NCBI GenBank assembly: GCA_030597275.1
Contig: JAUVSB010000001.1
Coordinates: forward strand, 1 to 25,529
DNA from: Gammaproteobacteria bacterium
GTDB taxonomy: Bacteria; Pseudomonadota; Gammaproteobacteria; BMS3Bbin11
DNA: 25,529 nucleotides
Direction: 5' to 3'
The notes beneath the pieces are model-generated. The model saw nothing but the letters and a program-made list of their open reading frames with translations. It was not told the origin of the DNA and did no database searches. A program made the position numbers and the translations under genes. This document shows, one piece after another, positions 1 to 8,115 of this stretch (positions within the stretch are counted from its first letter, which is position 1; every line of letters starts with the position of its first letter).

Positions 1-10
1 GCAGAGCTTG

Positions 11-1153
11 CTATTCAGAGAGTTGCCAGGCAATGACATCACCTTCCAGTGTCTGTATCCATACTGAGCGACCGCGAGTAACGGGTTGGGAAAGAAACTC
101 ACTGCCTGTTTTTGCCCTTCCTTCAATCTCGCCTGTCGCGGAATTAATAATATGAACAAAACCCTTACTGTCTCCAACGACGATATGCTGACCTATTACA
201 GCTGGTGGCGTCAATTTTCTATTTAGAAGTTTATCCTGCTCCCATACGGTCTCACCATTTTCACGGTCTATCGCATAGACAATGTCATTTTCACCAACGA
301 CGAATAGATATCTTTCATCGGCATCCATGTCCTTATTCGTAGAAATATCATTTTCCCAGATCATTTTTGCAGAAGGAGCATCTATTGCTATGATTCTTGA
401 CTGGTAAGCGGCCGAATAGACTGTTTCATTAATCAAAATAGGTCTTGCATCGACATCAGCCAGCCGTTCGATTTCAGTTTTTCCGATGGAATCTCCTACT
501 CGGACTTCCCACAGGCGCTGTCCATTATCTAGTCGAATCAACATCAGCTTGCCGTTATCAAAACCAGCCAGCACAACATCACTTACAACCAACGGGCGAC
601 CTCTGCCCCGAAGCAGCAAACGTGGTGTGGATTCTGACAAAGTCCAGATAATTGTGCCATCGGTTGCTGATAAACCAATAAGTCTATCCCCGGAAGTGTG
701 TACGACAACAACATTCTGCCCCCCTGCAGGACTGGCAAGCACCCCTCCCTTTACATCACCAACCCATGCCGGGTTGCCATTGCTGGCATACAGTGCAACG
801 ACTTCACCATCTTCTGTTCCAGCCAGCAGCAAACCATCACCATAACCTATGCCGGCAGTAAGGGTCAGTTTCAGTTTCCGATTCCAGAGTTTATTTCCAG
901 TCTCAGCATCAAATGCCGTAATCACCCCTGATGTGGATGCGGTATACAGGGTTGTATCAACCAGAATGGGTTGAATCTGCCGGTTATTTTTTTGTATTTT
1001 CCCACTTGATGCTTTCCATACTCTACTGAGCTGTACATTTTCAGAAAAAGCCTCCAGTTTTGCCGGTGGATTCTGCTCTTCCTTGCCTCCAAAGCTCGAG
1101 CATCCTGCGAGGATAATCAGTGCAGAGGAAAGAAGTAAAAACTTGAATTTCAT
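11..1153 (-). CDS. bamB: BamB, outer-membrane protein assembly lipoprotein
   Basis: BamB is the beta-propeller lipoprotein subunit of the Bam complex, which inserts beta-barrel proteins into the outer membrane from the periplasmic side. The 380-residue product begins with a lipoprotein signal peptide whose lipobox LAGC places the lipidated cysteine at residue 18. The rest is made of PQQ-type propeller blades, visible as repeated segments such as VITAFDAETGNKLW, VVALYASNGNPAW and IVYAIDRENGETVW. Length is normal for the family. The ATG overlaps the TGA stop of the upstream yfgM (ATGA), so the two are probably translationally coupled. In relatives der (engA) usually follows; the window ends 10 nt after this stop, so that cannot be checked. 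Confidence 0.95.
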   Translation of the reverse strand: MKFKFLLLSSALIILAGCSSFGGKEEQNPPAKLEAFSENVQLSRVWKASSGKIQKNNRQIQPILVDTTLYTASTSGVITAFDAETGNKLWNRKLKLTLTAGIGYGDGLLLAGTEDGEVVALYASNGNPAWVGDVKGGVLASPAGGQNVVVVHTSGDRLIGLSATDGTIIWTLSESTPRLLLRGRGRPLVVSDVVLAGFDNGKLMLIRLDNGQRLWEVRVGDSIGKTEIERLADVDARPILINETVYSAAYQSRIIAIDAPSAKMIWENDISTNKDMDADERYLFVVGENDIVYAIDRENGETVWEQDKLLNRKLTPPAVIGQHIVVGDSKGFVHIINSATGEIEGRAKTGSEFLSQPVTRGRSVWIQTLEGDVIAWQLSE

Positions 1154-1797
1154 AATTTACTGCCAGATGCAATTGCATCCAGTTTCATTTTCAACACAGG
1201 CTCGTACATAGAACCGGCAGCCAGTCCATCTATGGCTGCGCGATAGGCATCTCTCGCTTTCTCCGGCTGGCCAAGATCCTGATAAATATCTCCGCGCAAC
1301 TCATAATAGTGCGATTCAAAACCATCCATATGTTCCACACTTAACAGATCAAGGGCTTCAGCTGATTTTTTTTCAATCACCAGGATAGTAGCAAGCCTTA
1401 AGCGCGCAGCATGCACAGTTTCAAATTGTTTTGAATTATCAATCGCCCAGTTAAGCTTCTCTTTCGCTTCATCAGCATTCTTATTATCAAAGGCAATACG
1501 TGCCAGTATCAGTGCGGCTTTACCTGAATAGCTGGTGTCAGCGTAATCGTCAATGATTTTTTGTCCCGCACTGGTGGCTGCAATGGCCACCCGATGATTA
1601 GCTTGATCATTATTTATCATTTCCTGGTAGAGTTTTGATGCAGATTCCGCTCTGCCTGTTTGATACTCACCCCACCAGTTAAAACCGATAATAATAGATA
1701 ATCCGAGAACGACTCCGGATATTATGGGGAATCGATTTTCCAGCCACCATTTCCTTGCCTTTTCCTGCTCGTCATCTTCCACTAGATTAAGATCCAC
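1150..1797 (-). CDS. yfgM: YfgM-type membrane-anchored TPR protein
   Basis: This 215-residue protein matches the YfgM family: a short cytoplasmic N-terminus rich in acidic residues, one transmembrane segment at about residues 23-43 (FPIISGVVLGLSIIIGFNWW), then a periplasmic helical TPR-like region. In E. coli YfgM associates with the periplasmic chaperone PpiD and the SecYEG translocon and takes part in handling of exported proteins. The start is GTG, preceded by a good ribosome binding site (AAGGAG, 9 nt upstream) that overlaps the end of hisS. The position between hisS and bamB is the conserved one. Family assignment is strong; the molecular role is carried over from E. coli. Confidence 0.9.
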   Translation of the reverse strand: MDLNLVEDDEQEKARKWWLENRFPIISGVVLGLSIIIGFNWWGEYQTGRAESASKLYQEMINNDQANHRVAIAATSAGQKIIDDYADTSYSGKAALILARIAFDNKNADEAKEKLNWAIDNSKQFETVHAARLRLATILVIEKKSAEALDLLSVEHMDGFESHYYELRGDIYQDLGQPEKARDAYRAAIDGLAAGSMYEPVLKMKLDAIASGSKL

Positions 1798-1803
1798 TAT
1801 TTT

Positions 1804-3078
1804 TCACTCCTTTGTAGTGAGATATTTGTTCACTTCTGCAACAAAATTTTCACTGGAAAGTGAAAACTGTTCACCATCATCCAGCTGTTTCACTGTTATT
1901 GAACTGGTTTCCAGTTCATTTTCACCAATAATTAGCGCCATTCGTACATTACAGCGGTCGGCCTTTTTTAGCTGGCTTTTAAAACTTGTGTCACCAACGT
2001 TAGCTGTTACTGAGTATCCTGCATCGCGTATTTGCATGGCCAGGGACAGGCCAGTTTCCCTTGCTGCACCAGGTGTCTGGACAATATAGAAATCCTGTCT
2101 TTTTTCAGGCTGGCATAATTGCTCGATTTTCATTAATTCGATAAGACGCTCCATGCCAATGGCAAAACCTGCCGCAGGGACTCTCTTCTTTCCACCTAAC
2201 TTCTCAACCAGCTCGTCATATCGACCACCGCCACAAATGGCGCTCTGGGCACCCAACTTATCTGTAGTCCATTCAAAAACTGTTCTACTGTAATAATCAA
2301 GACCACGCACAAGTTTCGGATTCCTGACATACGGTATACCCAGATTATCCAGCAACTCCTTAACATGCTGAAAATGCTGACTGGATTCATCATCCAGATA
2401 TTCAAGTATATCAGGCGCGTTTTTATTCAGCTCGATTACAGCTTCATTTTTACTGTCCAGAATGCGTAAGGGATTTTTTTCCAGACGTCTTAATGAATCC
2501 TCATCCAGGCTGTTACGATTAGCCTGGTAATACTCGACCAGGGCTGAACGGTAGGCCAGTCTTGAATCAGACGCGCCCAGAGTATTTATTTCAAGTACTG
2601 TACTTGTTAGACCGAGTTGCTTCCATAGCTGACAGGTCATTGAAATGATTTCAACATCAAGCTCAGCTTCGGTCATACCAAAAGCTTCAACGCCTATCTG
2701 GTGAAACTGGCGATAACGCCCCTTTTGAGGTCGTTCATGTCGAAACATTGGACCGGTATACCAGACGCGCTGAATGGCATTATGCAGTAAACCATGCTGC
2801 AGCATTGCCCGTACTACACCGGCGGTGCCTTCAGGTCTTAGCGAAAGCTGGTCGCCATTACGATCCTGAAAACTGTACATCTCTTTTTCCACTATATCAG
2901 TCGCCTGACCGATTGAACGAGCGAACAGTTCTGTTTTTTCAACGACAGGTAAGCGGATCTCCTGATAGCCAAACAACCTGAAGACTTCAGCAGCGATCTT
3001 CTCCAATTGCTGCCAGCAAATTAAATCTCCGGGGAGCTGATCATTCATACCCCGAATAGCCTGTATAGAATTTGACAT
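1804..3078 (-). CDS. hisS: Histidine--tRNA ligase
   Basis: Histidyl-tRNA synthetase, a class II aminoacyl-tRNA synthetase of 424 residues, the usual bacterial length. The N-terminus has the typical IRGMNDQLPGD opening. The class II motif 2 region (FRHERPQKGRYRQFHQ) and motif 3 (AAGFAIGMERL) are visible, as are the histidine-specific signatures RGLDYYSRTVFEW and AICGGGRYDEL. The C-terminal part (from about residue 325) is the anticodon-binding domain. It starts with ATG 2 nt after the rodZ stop. In most gammaproteobacteria with this cluster ispG lies between rodZ and hisS; here it is missing. I see no sign of damage to hisS. Confidence 0.97.
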   Translation of the reverse strand: MSNSIQAIRGMNDQLPGDLICWQQLEKIAAEVFRLFGYQEIRLPVVEKTELFARSIGQATDIVEKEMYSFQDRNGDQLSLRPEGTAGVVRAMLQHGLLHNAIQRVWYTGPMFRHERPQKGRYRQFHQIGVEAFGMTEAELDVEIISMTCQLWKQLGLTSTVLEINTLGASDSRLAYRSALVEYYQANRNSLDEDSLRRLEKNPLRILDSKNEAVIELNKNAPDILEYLDDESSQHFQHVKELLDNLGIPYVRNPKLVRGLDYYSRTVFEWTTDKLGAQSAICGGGRYDELVEKLGGKKRVPAAGFAIGMERLIELMKIEQLCQPEKRQDFYIVQTPGAARETGLSLAMQIRDAGYSVTANVGDTSFKSQLKKADRCNVRMALIIGENELETSSITVKQLDDGEQFSLSSENFVAEVNKYLTTKE

Positions 3079-3080
3079 GA

Positions 3081-4094
3081 TTACGGGTTCACCGCATCGC
3101 CTACAGTAAAACGGGCATATACACCTCTGGTATGTGCTGAAACATCAACTTCAACGCCATTGAATGTAACTTTAACACCCTGTGCAAACCCAAAAAATAA
3201 TGTCATTGGAAGTTTTCCTGCGACGGCAATCTTTTCACCCTTCTTAACCGTGCGGTAGAGAAGTTTCTTACCATTAGCATCACGTACATCTGTCCAGCTG
3301 TCTTTACTATATTTAATAAACAAAGTGCCGTCATTGGTGATAACTGGATCATTACTTGTTTCGGATGTATCAACAACGGGCGCAGACACTTCAGATTGAA
3401 CCTGGCCAGTCTCTGGCGAGACAACAGCAACACCCAGTTCCATACCATTATCAGACTGACTCGTACCAGTTTGAGTAGCCAATCCATTTTCTGATTGTGT
3501 GTCTGAAACAGATTCTGACGCGGGTTCCATGGCCTCTTTAGAAACAAGCGAACTTTCATCTACTACTGCTTTTTCAGCTGACTTATTCAGATTCAGTTTA
3601 CTCGCTCCAACAGGTACTTCTGTAAGAACTGGTTTCCCCACTGCTACTGCCGTCTCAGTTTTATTCTCTTCGATAGCTAGTTTGTCGTAGGGTTTCAATA
3701 CCCATACAGCGCTTAAAATAATTACGACAGCCACAATACCCACGGCCAGCCAATAAACACTTTTGTTACTTTTATCTAAATCATCGCCACTTGCAGGCAA
3801 AACTGCTTGAGTATTCTTCTCAGTGCTACGGCTTAGTCTGGCAAATGACATTAGAATATCATTTTCAGCAACGCCGACCAGTCTTGCGTAGTTTCTCAAA
3901 TATCCCCTGACATAGGTTTCTTCAGGCATTCTGGAATAATCATTTTCTTCCAGAGCCAGCACCTGTGTTGGTGTCAGGCGTATTTCATAAGCAACATCCT
4001 CAGGACGGAGATTTTTTTCCTCGCGTGCTGTCTGCAGAAGCTTACCTGGTCCATTTACCGTGCTATCCTGGTCTTGAAACATCTCTTCGTTCAC
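3081..4094 (-). CDS. rodZ: RodZ, cytoskeletal cell-shape protein
   Basis: RodZ links MreB filaments to the inner membrane and helps maintain rod shape. The 337-residue product shows the standard layout: a helix-turn-helix domain (about residues 17-75, including AYEIRLTPTQVLALEENDY), a transmembrane helix at about 113-133 (VYWLAVGIVAVVIILSAVWVL shortened here), a low-complexity Ser/Thr/Val-rich periplasmic linker, and the C-terminal DUF4115 domain from about residue 255 (FIKYSKDSWTDVRDANGKKL). The listed start is GTG; an in-frame ATG four codons later (4082) is an alternative, and neither has a convincing ribosome binding site. It lies between pilF and hisS, with pilF ending 19 nt upstream. 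Confidence 0.92.
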   Translation of the reverse strand: MNEEMFQDQDSTVNGPGKLLQTAREEKNLRPEDVAYEIRLTPTQVLALEENDYSRMPEETYVRGYLRNYARLVGVAENDILMSFARLSRSTEKNTQAVLPASGDDLDKSNKSVYWLAVGIVAVVIILSAVWVLKPYDKLAIEENKTETAVAVGKPVLTEVPVGASKLNLNKSAEKAVVDESSLVSKEAMEPASESVSDTQSENGLATQTGTSQSDNGMELGVAVVSPETGQVQSEVSAPVVDTSETSNDPVITNDGTLFIKYSKDSWTDVRDANGKKLLYRTVKKGEKIAVAGKLPMTLFFGFAQGVKVTFNGVEVDVSAHTRGVYARFTVGDAVNP

Positions 4095-4113
4095 TGCTTT
4101 TATTCTCTAATAA

Positions 4114-4860
4114 TTAACGAGTAAGCTTTTTCGCCTGGCTGGAGCCAGGATATTTACTGCGTAGTTTCAGGGCGTAGGATGCCGAGGTATTTTTATCGCC
4201 CAGAGTCTTTTCAGTCATAGTGGCAATATATAAAATTTCCGGTCCACCTTTAGCGCCCAACTGGAAATACCGCGAGTACCAGCCCCTGGTTTCCAGTGGC
4301 TTGCCCTTTATAAAACTAATCCTGGCCATTAGTAACAAAGCATCCAGGGAATTTGGATTTAACCTCAGTGATTGCCTCAATGCATTTTCTGCTTCCCGGT
4401 ATTTTTCCTGTTTGAAGAAGCAGGCACCCACATTCGATAGTAATCTCGCCCTTGCTTTATAGAGGACATTGCCAAGTAAGTCTTTATACAGGTCCTCGGC
4501 TTTCTTATATTCACCATTCCGACATAACAGGTTTGCATAATCATGCTGGGCGCTAGTCAGGGGATCAGGCTCTTTGATGGCTTTCTTGAAATAAGCTTCA
4601 GCTTTCTCCGATTTCTTCAGCCTGATCTGAATCAAGGCCATTATATAATTCGCAGACTTGTTATTCTTATCAAGGTCTAGTGATATTTTAATTTCCTCAA
4701 AAGCGACATCAAGTTGACCACGTTGTAAGTAATTGGCTGACAGATCAGCATGAATTTTTGATCTTTCCTCTGCAGATTGTACTTCAGGATCAGGGAAGGC
4801 CTTCTCTGTTACGCAGCCTGCAAGCAGCGAGAGCATTAAAAGAGCCGCTAAAATTTTCAA
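4114..4860 (-). CDS. pilF: PilF/PilW, type IV pilus biogenesis lipoprotein
   Basis: PilF (PilW) is the outer-membrane lipoprotein pilotin that brings the PilQ secretin to the outer membrane during type IV pilus assembly. The 248-residue protein has a lipoprotein signal peptide with lipobox LAGC (lipidated Cys16) followed by about six TPR units, for example ANYIMALIQIRLKKSEKAEAY and ALRQSLRLNPNSLDALLLMA shortened. The start is TTG and overlaps the TGA stop of rlmN (TTGA), implying coupled translation. The order rlmN-pilF-rodZ is the same as in Pseudomonas. Its presence suggests the organism makes type IV pili, though no other pilus gene is in view. Confidence 0.9.
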   Translation of the reverse strand: MKILAALLMLSLLAGCVTEKAFPDPEVQSAEERSKIHADLSANYLQRGQLDVAFEEIKISLDLDKNNKSANYIMALIQIRLKKSEKAEAYFKKAIKEPDPLTSAQHDYANLLCRNGEYKKAEDLYKDLLGNVLYKARARLLSNVGACFFKQEKYREAENALRQSLRLNPNSLDALLLMARISFIKGKPLETRGWYSRYFQLGAKGGPEILYIATMTEKTLGDKNTSASYALKLRSKYPGSSQAKKLTR

Positions 4861-5990
4861 TGTATTTCCCCTGTTAGAGTAACTTGCTGCAAACGTTCTG
4901 TACGCCGTGTCCTATCGGTAAATTTTCCTGCCAGCTGCCCACAGGCTGCATCAATCTCATCACCACGTGTTTTTCTCGTCACCGTCATTATTCCTTTTTG
5001 CATTAAAATATCACGGAAATGATTGATACGAGTCAATGATGAACTGCTGTACCCACTGCCTTTAAAAGGGTTAAAGGGGATCAGGTTAAGCTTGCATGGC
5101 ACATTGCCGATGACTTTAGCCAGTTTTCTTGCCTGCGCATCAGAATCGTTTACACCTGCCAGCATAACGTATTCAAATGTTATTTTCTGGTGTGGCAGCC
5201 CCTTGGTGTACTCACGACATGCGTGCATTAACTCCTGAATCGGGTATTTCCGGTTGATAGGAACTAATTCATTTCTCAATTCATCATCGGGTGCATGTAA
5301 AGAAACGGCCAGGCTGACGGGACATTCCTTACTCAAGCGCTGCATTTCAGGCAACAGCCCTGAAGTACTGAGTGTGACGCGGCGTTTTGACAGGCCATAG
5401 GCAAAATCTTCCTGCATCAGTCGCATTGCCTGCACCACATTATCATAATTAAGCATTGGTTCACCCATGCCCATCATGACGACGTTTGTAACCGGCCGCT
5501 CATTATCTGGACGGACTAACAGCTGATTGGCAAGCCGCAGTTGGCCGACTATCTCAGCAGAGGTCAGATTACGATTAAAGCCCTGTCGGGCAGTAGCACA
5601 AAAGCTGCAATTTAAAGCGCAACCAACCTGTGAAGAGACACATAAAGTACCGCGCCCCGCTTCCGGGATAAAAACAGCTTCAATGCTGTTTCCATCTTCT
5701 AGTCTCAATAGCCATTTTCGTGTGCCATCTTCTGATGCCTGGTCATTAATGATTTCAGGCAATGTGAATGAAACCTGGCTGGCAAGCTTCAATCTCAGAT
5801 TCTTGCTCAGGTTCGTCATCTCAGAAAAATCATAAACACCCTGCTGGTGTACCCATTTCAGAACCTGCGTGGCGCGAAATGGCTTTTCGCCCAGTGACGC
5901 AAAATACTCCTCAAGTGCCAGACGGTCGTGTCCCATCAGGTTTTCCAGAGAAGCTTGAGATGTAGCAATATCAGTCACTGATAATTCCAT
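4857..5990 (-). CDS. rlmN: RlmN, dual-specificity 23S rRNA/tRNA adenine C2-methyltransferase
   Basis: RlmN is a radical-SAM enzyme that methylates C2 of A2503 in 23S rRNA and A37 in some tRNAs. The 377-residue product has the CxxxCxxC cluster motif (CALNCSFC; Cys124, Cys128, Cys131) and the catalytic methyl-carrying Cys350 in DAACGQL, with the second conserved Cys117 in GTLCVSS. The N-terminal region aligns in length with the E. coli enzyme up to GEKPFRATQV, which supports the ATG used here. It opens the rlmN-pilF-rodZ-hisS-yfgM-bamB run. In Pseudomonas-like genomes ndk precedes rlmN; it is absent here. Confidence 0.97.
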   Translation of the reverse strand: MELSVTDIATSQASLENLMGHDRLALEEYFASLGEKPFRATQVLKWVHQQGVYDFSEMTNLSKNLRLKLASQVSFTLPEIINDQASEDGTRKWLLRLEDGNSIEAVFIPEAGRGTLCVSSQVGCALNCSFCATARQGFNRNLTSAEIVGQLRLANQLLVRPDNERPVTNVVMMGMGEPMLNYDNVVQAMRLMQEDFAYGLSKRRVTLSTSGLLPEMQRLSKECPVSLAVSLHAPDDELRNELVPINRKYPIQELMHACREYTKGLPHQKITFEYVMLAGVNDSDAQARKLAKVIGNVPCKLNLIPFNPFKGSGYSSSSLTRINHFRDILMQKGIMTVTRKTRGDEIDAACGQLAGKFTDRTRRTERLQQVTLTGEIH

Positions 5991-6126
5991 TTTCTTGGTC
6001 AGGGTTACTTATGAGGAAAGACGTGACAACAGGAACTATGGATTATGTCGAACAGCATCCAAAGTATTGAAATAGTTAATGAGTGTCTTTCACAAAAGCA
6101 GAATCAAGCACGCTATTTTACCTGTC

Positions 6127-7452
6127 TCAGACAGGTCGGGCAATCAATCTGCTGCCGTCTATGCCGGTTATTTGTACATTTATCAAGTTACCGGGCTCAA
6201 ATGTACCACCATGGACAATAATTGGGAGATATTCTGCTGATCTGCCTGTTACCCGGTGAAGGTGTTCCTTATCCACTTTTTCAACTAATACTATCGCTTT
6301 ATGGCAGGTTTCAAGCATCCGCTTGAATAACTCATCTCGTACTCTCTCGCCTGCATTGATCAACAGACGAGTTCGTTGTTTACGCAGCACATGCGGGACC
6401 TGATTGGGTATGCGTTCTGCCGGCACACCTGGCCTGTCTGAGTAACTAAAGACATGCGGGAATGCTATACCCAATTTTTCAATCATCGTGACACTATCTT
6501 CAAATGCCTGTTCTGATTCTGTTGGGAACCCTGCCATGATATCTGCACCAAAAACAACACCTGGCACTCTGGCAGATAACTCTGCAACCCTGTCATACAT
6601 CAATTCTGCTGTATAACGCCGCTTCATGCGCTTTAATATCAGGGCATTGCCACTTTGCAGCGAGAGATGAAAATGCGGGCATATTTTCTCTTCGTCAGCG
6701 AGAACATCAATCAATTCAGCATCAAGATAAGAAGGATCAATAGAACTGATGCGCAGCCTGAAGTCTCCATCCAGGCTACAAACTTCACGTAATAACCTGG
6801 CCAGATTGTACTGCTGCCCACCTGCCTCCAGTCCTTCCCCATAGCTGCCGATATCAACCCCGCAGAGAACTATTTCACGGTAACCATTCAATACCAGCCT
6901 TTCAATCTGGCGTCGAATCAGGGTTACAGGAAAAGAGCGTGAAGGCCCTCGTGCAGTGTGAATAATGCAAAAGGTGCAGCCCTGATTGCAGCCCTGCTGA
7001 ACCTGTACAAAAGCACGCGTGTGTCCTTCGCAGGTTTCAATTATGTCCTGTGGCCGGGAAACATGCTCATTCAGGTCCCCGACCAGCACAGGAGGCAGCT
7101 TGCCCTGCATAAGGTCAGGTAATAATTCATGTAAATCCAGTTTACGATCATTTCCCAGCACCAGGTCAACACCGGGTATTTCAGCACAGGCATCGGGAGA
7201 TATTTGTGCGTAACAACCTGTCACGACAATCAGAGACTGGGGGTTCTGCCTGATCAATCGGCGTACGGTTTGCCTGGCCTGGCGATCCGCCTCGTTAGTG
7301 ACGGTGCAAGTATTGACGATATACAGATCGGCATGATCAGTGTGATCAACCTGCTGCCAGTTGATATTTTGCAGCGAATGGCCGATCAGGCCGGATTCAA
7401 ACAGATTAACCTTGCAGCCAAGGGTCGTCGTCGCGAATGAATATTGCTTCAA
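6127..7452 (-). CDS. mtaB: MtaB-type tRNA t6A37 methylthiotransferase
   Basis: This 441-residue protein belongs to the MiaB/RimO/MtaB methylthiotransferases. It closely follows the MtaB layout: an N-terminal UPF0004 domain with Cys13, Cys49 and Cys80 (TLGCKVN, NTCTVTN, VTGCYAQ) for the auxiliary [4Fe-4S] cluster, a radical-SAM core with Cys155, Cys159 and Cys162 (CNQGCTFC), and a C-terminal TRAM-like segment. The expected reaction is methylthiolation of t6A to ms2t6A at position 37 of tRNAs reading ANN codons. The TLGCKVN and CTFCII.ARG signatures favour MtaB over MiaB. The only credible start is TTG with no clear ribosome binding site. The gene sits between iscX and rlmN, where ndk is found in related genomes. 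Confidence 0.88.
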   Translation of the reverse strand: MKQYSFATTTLGCKVNLFESGLIGHSLQNINWQQVDHTDHADLYIVNTCTVTNEADRQARQTVRRLIRQNPQSLIVVTGCYAQISPDACAEIPGVDLVLGNDRKLDLHELLPDLMQGKLPPVLVGDLNEHVSRPQDIIETCEGHTRAFVQVQQGCNQGCTFCIIHTARGPSRSFPVTLIRRQIERLVLNGYREIVLCGVDIGSYGEGLEAGGQQYNLARLLREVCSLDGDFRLRISSIDPSYLDAELIDVLADEEKICPHFHLSLQSGNALILKRMKRRYTAELMYDRVAELSARVPGVVFGADIMAGFPTESEQAFEDSVTMIEKLGIAFPHVFSYSDRPGVPAERIPNQVPHVLRKQRTRLLINAGERVRDELFKRMLETCHKAIVLVEKVDKEHLHRVTGRSAEYLPIIVHGGTFEPGNLINVQITGIDGSRLIARPV

Positions 7453-7483
7453 AACTAGATCTGAATATCGTGATAAGGTTGTG

Positions 7484-7489
7484 ATTATA
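7484..7489 (-). promoter_or_regulatory. Possible -10 element upstream of mtaB
   Basis: The minus strand reads TATAAT here, a perfect -10 hexamer about 32 nt before the mtaB TTG codon. No good -35 hexamer is found at 16-18 bp; the space is taken by a small hairpin (7497-7511) and the TTAGGT repeat. The 87-bp gap after iscX suggests mtaB may have its own promoter. Confidence 0.3.
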
Positions 7490-7502
7490 TTATGTTTTAG
7501 GT

Positions 7503-7518
7503 TTTACCTAACACCTAA
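7503..7518. repeat. Intergenic TTAGGT repeat, copy 1
   Basis: The minus strand reads TTAGGTGTTAGGTAAA, a direct repeat of TTAGGT with 8-bp period. A near-identical 16-mer (14 of 16 positions) occurs at 22809-22824. The left end also forms a small stem, TTAGGT-TTT-ACCTAA on the plus strand (7497-7511). Function unknown. Confidence 0.4.
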
Positions 7519-7539
7519 TACTTAAACCGTAATCCCTTC

Positions 7540-7734
7540 CTATTCCCTTTCTTCAATCCAGGCCATTTGTATGGCTTCGAGGATACGCTCACCACAATGT
7601 TCAGCCTCTTCTTCAAATCCATCGATGGCCATTACCATCTCCATCAACTGTGGAAAAGCGATGGTCAAAGGATCAATATCAGGATTGTTATCTGCCAGTT
7701 CAATGGCAATATCAAGGGTATCAGTCCATTTCAT
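7540..7734 (-). CDS. iscX: IscX, Fe-S cluster assembly regulator
   Basis: IscX is a small acidic protein that binds IscS and iron and modulates the rate of cluster assembly. The product is 64 residues if translation starts at the ATG at 7734, which matches the family opening MKWTDTLDIAIEL and has AAGGA 8 nt upstream; a TTG two codons earlier (7740) is less likely. The conserved acidic and C-terminal parts (ERILEAIQMAWIEE) are present. It is the last gene of the isc operon, 39 nt after fdx. Confidence 0.93.
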   Translation of the reverse strand: MKWTDTLDIAIELADNNPDIDPLTIAFPQLMEMVMAIDGFEEEAEHCGERILEAIQMAWIEERE

Positions 7735-7773
7735 TTCCAATTCCTTATCATTAATGGGTACTTTAGAGGTGCC

Positions 7774-8112
7774 TTAGTGAATTTCAGAAACCTGGTTAAT
7801 GGTATATTTTGGTATTTCGATGATCAAATCTTCATCTCCCACTACAGCCTGACACGAAAGTCTTGAATCAGGTTCCAGGCCCCAGGCCTTATCCAGCATA
7901 TCCTCTTCATCATCTGTCGGTTCGTTCAGTGAATCAAACCCCCGTTGAATAATGACATGACAGGTAGTGCAGGCACAGGCTTTCTCGCATGCATGTTCTA
8001 TATTAATGCCATTCTCTAAGGCTGCATTAAGAATAGTCACCCCCGGCTCAACTTCAATTTCCATTCCCTCAGGACAAACCTCATGGTGCGGCATGAATTT
8101 CAATTTTGTCAT
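7774..8112 (-). CDS. fdx: Fdx, Isc-type [2Fe-2S] ferredoxin
   Basis: Adrenodoxin-type [2Fe-2S] ferredoxin of the Isc system, 112 residues, which supplies electrons for cluster assembly on the scaffold. The ligands are Cys42, Cys48, Cys51 and Cys87, seen in EHACEKACACTTCHVII and SRLSCQAVV, with the extra Cys46 that is typical of Isc ferredoxins. The acidic stretch at about 65-73 (EPTDDEEDM) is the expected partner-binding surface. It starts 3 nt after the hscA stop, so it should be co-translated with hscA. Confidence 0.97.
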   Translation of the reverse strand: MTKLKFMPHHEVCPEGMEIEVEPGVTILNAALENGINIEHACEKACACTTCHVIIQRGFDSLNEPTDDEEDMLDKAWGLEPDSRLSCQAVVGDEDLIIEIPKYTINQVSEIH

Positions 8113-8115
8113 TTT

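Noticed and set aside
6120..6136. Hairpin ACCTGTC-TGA-GACAGGT around the mtaB stop codon as a terminator
   Set aside because: On the minus strand it is followed by AAAATAG rather than a T-tract, and the stem is only 7 bp with the stop codon in the loop. It may be chance.
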